Source: Acidobacteriota bacterium
GTDB taxonomy: Bacteria; Acidobacteriota; Vicinamibacteria; Fen-336
NCBI GenBank assembly: GCA_011526565.1
Contig: WYBL01000026.1
Coordinates: 286,284 to 350,283, forward strand
DNA: 64,000 nucleotides
Direction: 5' to 3'
Part shown: piece by piece, positions 35,525-43,030 of the stretch
Layout: each line of letters starts with the position of its first letter
Numbering within the stretch: position 1 is the stretch's first letter
The notes under the pieces: model-generated
Databases searched by the model: none
What the model was told of the DNA's origin: nothing
What the model saw: the letters and a program-made list of their open reading frames with translations, nothing else
Program-made: the position numbers and the translations under genes

Positions 35525-36667
35525 TCAGTCTACCCGCGGGTTTCGCTCCGGGAGAGGAAGACGGTGCCAGCGCCACCCGAGTGAGTGCCGCAAGCGTGCG
35601 AGCCAGGAGCCTCGGGGAGCCGTGGCGCCGGCAGGCCGCGCATCGAGGAGGTCCTCGTCGCAGACGGCCTCGGCGTGGAGCCCGGGCTCCAGGGGAGCCG
35701 AGGCCGGCCGCGCATCCTGCATGTAGTTCCCGACGAACAGCCGCATCACGTGCCGGACTCCGGCTTCGGTGACGTGGCGCAGGTCGTCGGCATAATACGA
35801 GCGCGGCGTGCCGAAGCCCGCGACCACCTCGTAGGACGGGAAGTAGCTCACGCGTTCGTCCGTGGCGCTCAGTTCTCCGACGGCCGCGCGCAGGACCGAT
35901 TTCGATTGCATCGACGCCACGCAAACGTGCTCGTCCGTGAAGGTCGCAGCGAGTGGTACCGGCGAGACCGTGAGAACGAGCCGCAGGCCCGGGTTGACCG
36001 CGAGCAGACGGTCCCGAAAGCTCGCCAGGTCGCTCGCGGTTTCCGCGAAGCCGAACCGGACGAAGCGATGGCGTTCCGCGGAGAGGCTGCCGCCGGCGAC
36101 CCCGGGCGCCAGGGGGAAGACGGCCCCGTCTTCAGCCGAGCACCAGGCCTCCGTGATGCCCAGGGTGAAGACGAGGACCTCGGCGCGCTCGAACAGTTCC
36201 CGAACGCGGGCCAGGTGCTGTTCACGGTCGTGCTCCATGGCGGCGACGTCGTCGAAGCCGTCGGGCTCGATCGTCGGGCGAAACGGGTCGACGACGCGCC
36301 CCTCGCGACGCCACGCGGGCTCGCGAGGCTGGAACCGGCCGAAGGCGCGATCGACGAGTTGCAGGGCCTGACGCACGGTGTAGACGTTGCCTGCGCGAAC
36401 GCTGAAGACGCCGTAGTTCCTGCGCAGGGCCTCGTCCGGGGCGAGGTCGGCGGGCGCCGGCTCCGTGTCGAACAAGGCAACGCCCTGGGCGGCAAGATGG
36501 CGGGTCAGGTGCTGCGAGAAGCAACTGCCGAGGGAGGCCACCCGAGTCGACGGTCCGATCCGGAACCCGACGCGAGTGACCGGGTCGAGTCCTCCCGGAC
36601 CAGCCGAGCTGACGGCCCGCCTCCAGAAGGCGCGGTCGGGCTGTCCCGAGTAGGGGTGGCCCGTCAC
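35525..36667 (-). CDS. GSCFA-domain protein, glycan-modifying SGNH-like
   Basis: A 380-residue protein. I start it at GTG 36667, overlapping the previous stop as GTGA; the longer frame upstream mirrors that gene. 'TRVASLGSCFSQHLTRHLAA' is the GSCFA signature at about residue 45-65, with 'NYGVFSVRAGNVYTVRQALQ', 'VLVFTLGITEAWCS' and 'YFPSYEVV...YYADDLRHVT' further on. The domain is related to SGNH/GDSL esterases and is common in surface-polysaccharide loci, where it is proposed to act on acyl groups. It follows the WcbI-like gene in a two-gene operon. Confidence 0.87.
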   Translation of the reverse strand: MTGHPYSGQPDRAFWRRAVSSAGPGGLDPVTRVGFRIGPSTRVASLGSCFSQHLTRHLAAQGVALFDTEPAPADLAPDEALRRNYGVFSVRAGNVYTVRQALQLVDRAFGRFQPREPAWRREGRVVDPFRPTIEPDGFDDVAAMEHDREQHLARVRELFERAEVLVFTLGITEAWCSAEDGAVFPLAPGVAGGSLSAERHRFVRFGFAETASDLASFRDRLLAVNPGLRLVLTVSPVPLAATFTDEHVCVASMQSKSVLRAAVGELSATDERVSYFPSYEVVAGFGTPRSYYADDLRHVTEAGVRHVMRLFVGNYMQDARPASAPLEPGLHAEAVCDEDLLDARPAGATAPRGSWLARLRHSLGWRWHRLPLPERNPRVD

Positions 36668-37548
36668 GCCGCCAGCTTCTCCAGGGTGGCCGCGAACTCG
36701 GGTGCCTCGGCGGCCGGGCAGCGGAAGCGGCCGTCCCTGGCATCGTCGTAGATCCGGTAGCTCTCCGCGACGAACTGCGGCAGGTCGTGCACGAAGCCAC
36801 GGGGCCCCTTCCATCGGTAGCTGCCCGCCAGCCCGTATCGGTCGGCGATGCCTGGGTACACGGGCCACTCGATGCTCGCGAGCGTGTCTTCCAGAAAGTC
36901 CTCGACCGGGTCCGACAGGCAGGTCGCGGGCGCCCCGAGTTCGAGCGCGAGTTCGCGAGCGAGGGCGACGAGGACTCCGATGCGCGGGTGGTTCAGGGTG
37001 TGCATGAAGCTGCCGGCACGTTGAAGGCGCAGCGCGAATCGCTCGAATGGAAGCCCGCACTGCGCGAATCGCCTGGCCAGAAAGTCGATGCTCCCCTGCC
37101 ACCCATCGAGGTAGCCGAGTGCCGCGAACGTCTCGGGTGTGAACAGTGCCAGCGCCTGCTCGCACGGCAAGCCGCGCTGCCATGCCCAGCGCACGAGCGC
37201 AGAGTGATAGGGAGAACCGGTCGGCCCGATCAGCCGTGGCTCAGCCGCACCGTCACGTTCGATCCAGGTGGTGTCGGGCTGGAAGGCGCGGAAGTGGATG
37301 ACGGGCAAGCGCCGACGGCGAGCGCCCGGCAACTGGAGCGGGAGGCGAGCGGCGGTCGCCGCCTCGTCGAACTCCGACAACCACACCTCGGTGCCGGCCA
37401 GGGCCGCGACCCGTCCTCGCCATTGTTCGCGTGCCGCCTCGGCCCACGTGATCACCTCGACGCGGCTTCGAGGGAGCAGCAGCCTCAGGGCGGCAGCCAG
37501 CCCCGGCGCCTGGCAGCCGCCCGTCAACAGAACTCGTTCGGGCGTCAT
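36664..37548 (-). CDS. WcbI-like polysaccharide biosynthesis protein
   Basis: A 294-residue protein from ATG 37548, preceded by GGAGGAGCG. 'VLLTGGCQAPGLAAALRLLL' resembles the GNCQ start of WcbI, followed by 'PVIHFRAFQPDTTW' and 'SPYHSALVRWAWQRGL'. WcbI of Burkholderia capsule loci is a proposed acetyltransferase or SGNH-like capsule enzyme; the chemistry here is not established. It is coupled by GTGA to the GSCFA gene and diverges from the exporter permease by about 30 bases, which supports a role in the same glycan. Confidence 0.75.
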   Translation of the reverse strand: MTPERVLLTGGCQAPGLAAALRLLLPRSRVEVITWAEAAREQWRGRVAALAGTEVWLSEFDEAATAARLPLQLPGARRRRLPVIHFRAFQPDTTWIERDGAAEPRLIGPTGSPYHSALVRWAWQRGLPCEQALALFTPETFAALGYLDGWQGSIDFLARRFAQCGLPFERFALRLQRAGSFMHTLNHPRIGVLVALARELALELGAPATCLSDPVEDFLEDTLASIEWPVYPGIADRYGLAGSYRWKGPRGFVHDLPQFVAESYRIYDDARDGRFRCPAAEAPEFAATLEKLAA

Positions 37549-37579
37549 CGACGCTCCTCCACGTGCTAGCCTCGGCGCC

Positions 37580-38389
37580 TTGCAGGACCACACGCCCGAA
37601 TCGGCTGTGCCACCGGGCGCGCGCCTGCTCTCGATCTTCGGATCGCCCGGCCTGCTCTGGTTCCTGGCGCGCCGCGAGGTGATCGTACGCTACAGATCGT
37701 CGGCGTTGGGCCTGATGTGGAGCCTTGCGCAGCCGTTGCCGCTCGCTCTCGTGCTCCTTGCCGTCTTCTCGTCCAGCCTCGGCAGCCGCGTCGAGGGCTA
37801 CGTCACCTACGTGCTCACCGGCGTGGTGTTCTGGTCGTTCGTGAGCCACTCCGTGCTGGCGACGCTCAACAGCCTGCAGCGGAACCGCGGGGCCCTTCGC
37901 AACGCACCGGCGCCAGCGGCCGCGTTTCCCGTCGCAGCCGTGCTGGCCGGGCTGTTTCACCTCACGCTGTCGTCGATCACGCTCGTGGTCTTCCTGCCTG
38001 CCCTGGGGGGCGCCGCTTCGCCGGCCCTGCTCGCGCTGCCCGTGGCGATGCTCCTGACCGCGACGTTCGCGCTCGGGCTGGGCATGGGACTGGCGCCGTT
38101 CGCGCTGCGCTACGCCGACGTGGGCGAGGCCACCCAACTGACGCTCGGCGTCATCGCCTACGCGACGCCGATCTTCTATCACCCCTCGATCCTGCCGCCG
38201 CGACTCGCGACGATCGTCGACCTCAACCCTCTGACGACGTTGCTGAGTTGCTTCCGGCAGCCGGTCCACGCCGGTGCCCTGCCCAGCATCTCCCAGTGGG
38301 GCGAGGCGGCGGGCTGGAGCGCCGCGATGCTGGTGGTGGGGTTCCTGTTGTTCCGGTCCCAGGAGCCGGGCATTCGAAGCCATGTCTGA
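37580..38389 (+). CDS. ABC-2 type polysaccharide export permease
   Basis: About 269 residues with six membrane segments. 'ARREVIVRYRSSALGLMWSL' at the start is the typical ABC-2 polysaccharide exporter motif (KpsM/Wzm/TagG group), followed by 'YVTYVLTGVVFWSFVSHSVL' and 'IAYATPIFYHPSILPPRLAT' and a late 'NPLTTLLSCFRQPV'. The start is uncertain: TTG at 37580 is used, GTG at 37607 is the alternative, and neither has a clear ribosome-binding site. The ATPase gene overlaps its end by 8 nt, so the two form a capsule or O-antigen exporter. Confidence 0.87.
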   Translation: MQDHTPESAVPPGARLLSIFGSPGLLWFLARREVIVRYRSSALGLMWSLAQPLPLALVLLAVFSSSLGSRVEGYVTYVLTGVVFWSFVSHSVLATLNSLQRNRGALRNAPAPAAAFPVAAVLAGLFHLTLSSITLVVFLPALGGAASPALLALPVAMLLTATFALGLGMGLAPFALRYADVGEATQLTLGVIAYATPIFYHPSILPPRLATIVDLNPLTTLLSCFRQPVHAGALPSISQWGEAAGWSAAMLVVGFLLFRSQEPGIRSHV

Positions 38390-39152
38390 AGAAGCGCTGC
38401 TGCGCCTGGAAGACGTGAGCCTCGAGTACCGGGTGCGGCGTACCGACCGGCCGCCGCTCAAGGAAGCGGCCCTGAGCTGGCTGCGCCCGACCAATGGCCC
38501 CAGGTCGATGTGGGCGTTGCGCAACGTGTCTCTGAGCGTCGCTCGCGGCGAGGCCGTGGGTGTGATCGGTGCCAACGGCGCCGGCAAGACGTCGCTGGTG
38601 CGGGTCGTGGCCGGGCTGCTCCCGCCCACCCGGGGCAGCGTCCGGCGGCGCGGGCGGATCGCCCCGCTGCTCGGAATCGGCGGTGGCTTCGACCTCGAGC
38701 TCGACGGGTACGAGAACATCATGCTCTCCGGGTTGCTCCAGGGGAGGAGCCTCAGGGAAATCCGCGACCGAACCGAGTGGATCGCGGGGTTCTCCGGCCT
38801 CCAGGAGTTCCTGCGGTGCCCGATGCGGACCTACTCGACGGGGATGCTGGTGCGGCTGGGTTTCGCCATCGCCGTAGCCTGGCCCGCCGACCTGATCCTC
38901 GTGGACGAGGCGCTGGCCGTCGGGGATGCCGGATTTCTGGCTCGCTGCCGGCAGCGGATCGACGAACTCCGCCGCGAAGGAAGCGCGCTGCTGCTCGTGG
39001 CCCACCATGCGGCCACGATCGGGGCCTTCTGTCCCAGATGTCTGTGGCTCGACGACGGGCGCGTGCTGGCAGAGGGGCCGTCCGCCGAGGTCTTCGCCCG
39101 TTTCGCGGCGAGTGCAGGGACCCGCGCCGACCTCACTGCCGGGCGCTGCTAG
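38382..39152 (+). CDS. ABC transporter ATPase for polysaccharide export (KpsT/Wzt type)
   Basis: A 256-residue ATPase from ATG 38382. Walker A is 'GVIGANGAGKTSLVRVVAGL', the Q-loop region is 'APLLGIGGGFDLELDGYENI', the signature is 'YSTGMLVRLGFAIA', Walker B is 'DLILVDEALAVGD' and the switch His lies in 'LLLVAHHAATI'. The 'IGGGFDLELDGYENI' block marks the polysaccharide exporter subfamily. There is no C-terminal carbohydrate-binding extension, so export is probably not controlled by chain-end recognition of the Wzt type. Its TAG stop shares a CTAG palindrome with the stop of the convergent aminotransferase. Confidence 0.92.
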   Translation: MSEEALLRLEDVSLEYRVRRTDRPPLKEAALSWLRPTNGPRSMWALRNVSLSVARGEAVGVIGANGAGKTSLVRVVAGLLPPTRGSVRRRGRIAPLLGIGGGFDLELDGYENIMLSGLLQGRSLREIRDRTEWIAGFSGLQEFLRCPMRTYSTGMLVRLGFAIAVAWPADLILVDEALAVGDAGFLARCRQRIDELRREGSALLLVAHHAATIGAFCPRCLWLDDGRVLAEGPSAEVFARFAASAGTRADLTAGRC

Positions 39153-40267
39153 GCCTGACCGGGCGCCACCGCCGCGAGGAATTCACGGGCGATGTGCCGG
39201 ACGTCGTCCTGCTCGAGCGCCGCGTGCGAGGGGAGGTTGAGGCCGCGGGTAGCGGCCTGCTCTGCCACCCGGAGCGCCCTGCGGTCCACACCGTCGGAGT
39301 ACATCGGCAGCGTGTGCATCGGAGGGAAGAAGGGGCGCGTCTCGATGCCCGCCGTCGCGAGCCTGGCCATCACGCCATCGCGCGATGCCGCCGGGTCCAG
39401 CAACTCGACGCAGTTCATCCATCGCGAGTTCAGGCATCCGTCCAGTTCCGGCTGCAGGCGGAGTCCGGGCTGCCCGGCCAGGCTCTCGGCGTACCACGCG
39501 GCCACCTGCCGGCGCCGTTCGACGTGCCACTCGATTCGCTCGAGCTGCGCGAGTCCGACCGCCGCGAGCAGGTTGGGCATGCGGTAGTTGTAGCCGCGCT
39601 CGGGGAACCAGTACCTGCGGGCAGGCTCCATGCCCTGCCCTCGCAGGCGAGCGACGCGATCGGCGATCCGCGAGTCCGAGGTCACGACCATCCCGCCCTC
39701 TCCCGTCGTGACGACCTTGTTTCCGTAGAAGCTGAAGGTGGCGACGTCGCCCAGGCTGCCGGCCGTTCGACCCCTGTAGACGGCGCCATGGGCCTCGGCA
39801 GCGTCCTCGACGACGAAGATCCTGTGGCGTCGCGCAACCGCGGTGATCGCGTCCATGTCTGCAGGATGGCCGTACAGGTGCACGGCAATCACTCCCCGCG
39901 TCCGGGGCGTGACGGCCTCCGCGAGTCGCGCGGCGTCGAGCGTCCAGGTCAACGGCTCGGAATCGACGAAGACCGGGCGGGCTCCGCAGTAGGCCACGGC
40001 GTTCGCAACCGCGACGAAGGTGAGGCTGGGGACCAGGATCTCGTCGCCCGGGCCGACCCCGAGGGCGAGCAGGGCCAGGTGGAGCGCCGCTGTCCCGCTG
40101 CTGCAGGCCAGGGCGTGGCGCGCGCCACAGTGCCCGGCGAAGGCCGCCTCGAACCGTTCGAGGTAGGGACCGCTCGACGAGATGCGGGTCGAGCGCAGGC
40201 AGTCGAGGACGTACTGCTCTTCGTTTCCGGCCCAGACCGGGCGAGCCACGGGGTAGCGCAAGCTCAA
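39149..40267 (-). CDS. DegT/DnrJ/EryC1-family sugar aminotransferase
   Basis: A 372-residue PLP enzyme. I chose TTG at 40267 (TTGA overlap with the GNAT stop) because the family sequence 'YPVARPVWAGNEEQYVLDCL' begins straight after it. Motifs: 'HALACSSGTAALHLALLALG', 'VPSLTFVAVANAVAYCGARP', 'FVVEDAAEAHGAVYRG' (PLP-binding Asp), and the Schiff-base Lys in 'TFSFYGNKVVTTGEGG'. 'RGYNYRMPNLLAAVGLAQLE' is typical of sugar aminotransferases that make perosamine, 3- or 4-amino sugars. It is preceded by a GNAT acyltransferase, fitting N-acylated amino-sugar synthesis. Confidence 0.92.
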   Translation of the reverse strand: MSLRYPVARPVWAGNEEQYVLDCLRSTRISSSGPYLERFEAAFAGHCGARHALACSSGTAALHLALLALGVGPGDEILVPSLTFVAVANAVAYCGARPVFVDSEPLTWTLDAARLAEAVTPRTRGVIAVHLYGHPADMDAITAVARRHRIFVVEDAAEAHGAVYRGRTAGSLGDVATFSFYGNKVVTTGEGGMVVTSDSRIADRVARLRGQGMEPARRYWFPERGYNYRMPNLLAAVGLAQLERIEWHVERRRQVAAWYAESLAGQPGLRLQPELDGCLNSRWMNCVELLDPAASRDGVMARLATAGIETRPFFPPMHTLPMYSDGVDRRALRVAEQAATRGLNLPSHAALEQDDVRHIAREFLAAVAPGQA

Positions 40268-40752
40268 GCGTGGTCGCTCAGAAGGCACACCATGACCAGC
40301 TTCTCGTCCGGCTCGCCGTCGACGACCACCGGGACACGACTGCGCTCCCTGTAGCCCGCACGCTCGAGCATTCGGAGTGACGGCAGGTTGCTCGCGTTGA
40401 CGGTGGCGCGCACTTCGTTGCAGCCGAGCCTCCGCGCCAGCCCGAGACCGAAAGCGACCATCGCCTGCGACAGGCCGCGACCGCGGGCCGCGGCGTCCAG
40501 CAAGAGGCCGAAACTCGGCACGGCGTATCCCTCGTCCCAACCCCGGAGCATGCCGAAGGCCATCAGCCGACCCTCGCTCCATCCGCCGAAGAAGCGGTCC
40601 AGATGCGGCGGTTCCAGCAGTCGGCGGGCCACGGCCCGATCAAGCGCGAAAGGCGAGAACTGGCGTCGGGTCTCGCGGGTGTCGTTGGCCTGGAACAGGT
40701 CGCCGAGCGCCTCGACGTCGGCCGGCGTCAACTCGCGAGCCTCCAGGCTCAA
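40264..40752 (-). CDS. GNAT-family N-acetyltransferase
   Basis: A 162-residue acetyltransferase. I chose TTG at 40752 (TTGA overlap with the preceding glycosyltransferase stop). The acetyl-CoA binding pattern 'SFGLLLDAAARGRGLSQAMV' holds the Q/RxxGxG/A-type loop, followed by 'LGCNEVRATVNASNLPSLRM' and 'LERAGYRERSRV'. Similar proteins acetylate or formylate amino sugars or act on amino acids. Its place between a DegT aminotransferase and a glycosyltransferase makes an amino-sugar substrate likely. Confidence 0.85.
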   Translation of the reverse strand: MSLEARELTPADVEALGDLFQANDTRETRRQFSPFALDRAVARRLLEPPHLDRFFGGWSEGRLMAFGMLRGWDEGYAVPSFGLLLDAAARGRGLSQAMVAFGLGLARRLGCNEVRATVNASNLPSLRMLERAGYRERSRVPVVVDGEPDEKLVMVCLLSDHA

Positions 40753-42950
40753 GAGGGGTTCTCCACGCACTGCCGGAAGAGAGCTGCGTACCGGCCGGCC
40801 ACCTCGTCCCAGCCCGGGCGGACATCGGCGCGACCGGCGATCGCTGCCCGCTTGTACTCGTCGTAGTTCTCCGCGAGGGAGTCGAGGGCGTTCGCCATCG
40901 ACCCGACGCAGTCGGGGTCGAACCACGCAACCTTCGCGGTGCGCGCCCCGAGGTGTTCGCGCATGACCGGGATGTCCGAGCAGGCGATGGGGACGCCCAG
41001 GCTCGCCGCCTCTTCCGCGGGGAACGAGCCGCCGCCCTCGGAGAGGGACGGCATCACGAGGGCCCGGGCATCGCGGAGGAGAGCGTGCGCCTCTTCGTCG
41101 GACACGTAGCCGAGCGCCAGGACGTCGTCGCCGAGGCGCAGGTCGAGCCGTCGGGCCAGCGACGCCAGTTGAGCGCCGCGCAGCGTCAGCGTGCGCCAGG
41201 GCGCTCCCGCGGCATTGATGTCGGCGGTACCGGCTCCCACCAGGACCAGGCAGTGGGTGCGACGAAGCCGGCTCCGGCCCCAGGCCAGCAGCAGGTTCGC
41301 GTGGTTCTTGTGTGGCGCGGTGTTCGCCAGGCACAGGAAGTACGGGCGACCTGTCGGCGTGCGCCTCGTTGCCGTGCCGGGGGGCGGCTCCGGCGCCACG
41401 GCATGTCGGATCACGGTGGTTTCGTACTGACCGCCGAAGTGGCGCCCCAGTGAGAGCCGGGAGGCGTCCGAAGAGACCACTATCGCGGCGCTGCCCTCGA
41501 GCCAGGCCCGGAGGCGCTTCCATTCGTTCGCGGTCTGGGCGGGCGCCATGGCGACGTGGTCGAAGAAGATCAGGTCCTGGATCGTGATCACCATCGGGAC
41601 CCCAGGCTCGGGAAAGGGCTGCATGTGAGGCCACGGACACCACACGACGTCGCAGTCGCCCGAGGCTTGTGCGAGGGCCCGACGGTCCCAGTCCGTCCAG
41701 CGGCGCCGCCACATCGCCTGGAGGCGGCCGGTTCCCGGCAGGCCGAGGAACCTCGACTCCTCCTCGAGTGGCATCGCCCAGCGATCGGTGAGCCGCGGCA
41801 CGTCCAGGCCGTGCCAGCGGACGCCAGGTTCGCCGGCGAGTGCCTCCGACAACTGGCTTCGTGGAGCGGCGAGCCGCACGGAGTCGATGCCCGGGGCGCG
41901 GGCGAGGGCTCGGACCAGGGCGCTCGTCAGCTTCGTGCCGCCCCCGAGGTTGACGAGCGGTGACCACACGCAGACCCTCAGGCCGCCGTGGCCATGTCGT
42001 GGCAGCGGGACTCGCGGTGCGCGAGGCCCTGCCCGTCGACGTCGATGGGCCACCATCACGGGCTGCGCGGGCGAACCTCCCTCGCTCAGGCGGCGGAGGA
42101 GCCAAGACGGGGCCAGGTCCGCGCCCCGGTGGGCCGAGTCGGGAGCGTCGAGCACTCGCAGGTCGCGCACTTCTCCGCCCGCTTCGAACTCGAAGACTTC
42201 GATCGTGCGGAGCGTCGTCCGGTCGAGCACGGCCACGGCACCTCGTGTCTGGCCGCGCCGAGCCCGGTTCGCACGCTCGGAGAGGCCCACGATGAAGCGG
42301 TCGGGGGTCGCGGCGAGGCCACGCGTGATCAGCGAGTCGTCGTGCGCTCGCCACACCGTCTGGCCGCTGCGCGCCTCGGCCAGGCTGGCATCCTTCGAGT
42401 CGCAGACGAGGAGGCCGTGCTCGCAGGGAAGCGTGTTGTGGGCCCATATCGCGCTGGTGTCGATCACGTCCGCCGTGGCCAGGCTGGGCCACTCGAGCAC
42501 CCAGACCTGCGACCTCCGGTCGTTGTTGTGCGCGACCACGTACAGCCGGCCTTCGTGGTGGTGCACCGAGTTGAAGTGATGGCCCCGCGGGCCTTTCTCC
42601 GGGCGATCGCGCCGTGAGCCAGGGTCGGGGTGCACGGTCCGCTGCAGGCGTCCCTCGTGATCGAACACGGACAGGCACTCGTTGGCGGTGTTCGCGACGA
42701 CCAGCGCTTCGTCGACGCACTCGATCTGGTGGGGCGACTCCAGGCCGTCACCAAAGCAGGGTGCCGGGACGCCGGAACCAAGCCGCGTGACGTGCCCGAC
42801 GCCCGATTCCTCGCTGTGGGCGACGAACAGCGAATCGCCGGACCAGCTCAGGCCGTAGTAGCCGATCGCGGCCTCGTGGACCGAATGCAACTGGCCGCTC
42901 TCGAGGTCGAGCGCGAGCACGCGGCGCGGCGTGGACAGGAGGACGAACAT
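40749..42950 (-). CDS. Beta-propeller domain fused to a GT4-type glycosyltransferase
   Basis: A 733-residue protein from ATG 42950. Residues 1-320 are a beta-propeller of the type seen in quinoprotein-like or NHL repeats ('MFVLLSTPRRVLALDLESGQ', 'GYYGLSWSGDSLFVAHSEES', 'GRLYVVAHNNDRRSQVWVLE'). From about residue 323 ('LRVCVWSPLVNLGGGTKLTS') a GT-B glycosyltransferase follows, with 'PYFLCLANTAPHKNHANLLL', 'LALGYVSDEEAHALLRDARA' and the donor-site 'SLSEGGGSFPAEEAASLGVP' (E-x7-E-like). The frame is continuous with no stop or frame change. The propeller half resembles proteins encoded next to glycosyltransferases elsewhere, so this could be a gene fusion. It overlaps the GNAT gene by TTGA. Confidence 0.82.
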   Translation of the reverse strand: MFVLLSTPRRVLALDLESGQLHSVHEAAIGYYGLSWSGDSLFVAHSEESGVGHVTRLGSGVPAPCFGDGLESPHQIECVDEALVVANTANECLSVFDHEGRLQRTVHPDPGSRRDRPEKGPRGHHFNSVHHHEGRLYVVAHNNDRRSQVWVLEWPSLATADVIDTSAIWAHNTLPCEHGLLVCDSKDASLAEARSGQTVWRAHDDSLITRGLAATPDRFIVGLSERANRARRGQTRGAVAVLDRTTLRTIEVFEFEAGGEVRDLRVLDAPDSAHRGADLAPSWLLRRLSEGGSPAQPVMVAHRRRRAGPRAPRVPLPRHGHGGLRVCVWSPLVNLGGGTKLTSALVRALARAPGIDSVRLAAPRSQLSEALAGEPGVRWHGLDVPRLTDRWAMPLEEESRFLGLPGTGRLQAMWRRRWTDWDRRALAQASGDCDVVWCPWPHMQPFPEPGVPMVITIQDLIFFDHVAMAPAQTANEWKRLRAWLEGSAAIVVSSDASRLSLGRHFGGQYETTVIRHAVAPEPPPGTATRRTPTGRPYFLCLANTAPHKNHANLLLAWGRSRLRRTHCLVLVGAGTADINAAGAPWRTLTLRGAQLASLARRLDLRLGDDVLALGYVSDEEAHALLRDARALVMPSLSEGGGSFPAEEAASLGVPIACSDIPVMREHLGARTAKVAWFDPDCVGSMANALDSLAENYDEYKRAAIAGRADVRPGWDEVAGRYAALFRQCVENPS

Positions 42951-43030
42951 GGGAGCGCGGGATTCTACTCGGTCATTCCGGGCAACGGACGCCTTCTCTT
43001 GTCGAGCGCCCGAAACGTACGATCTGACTT

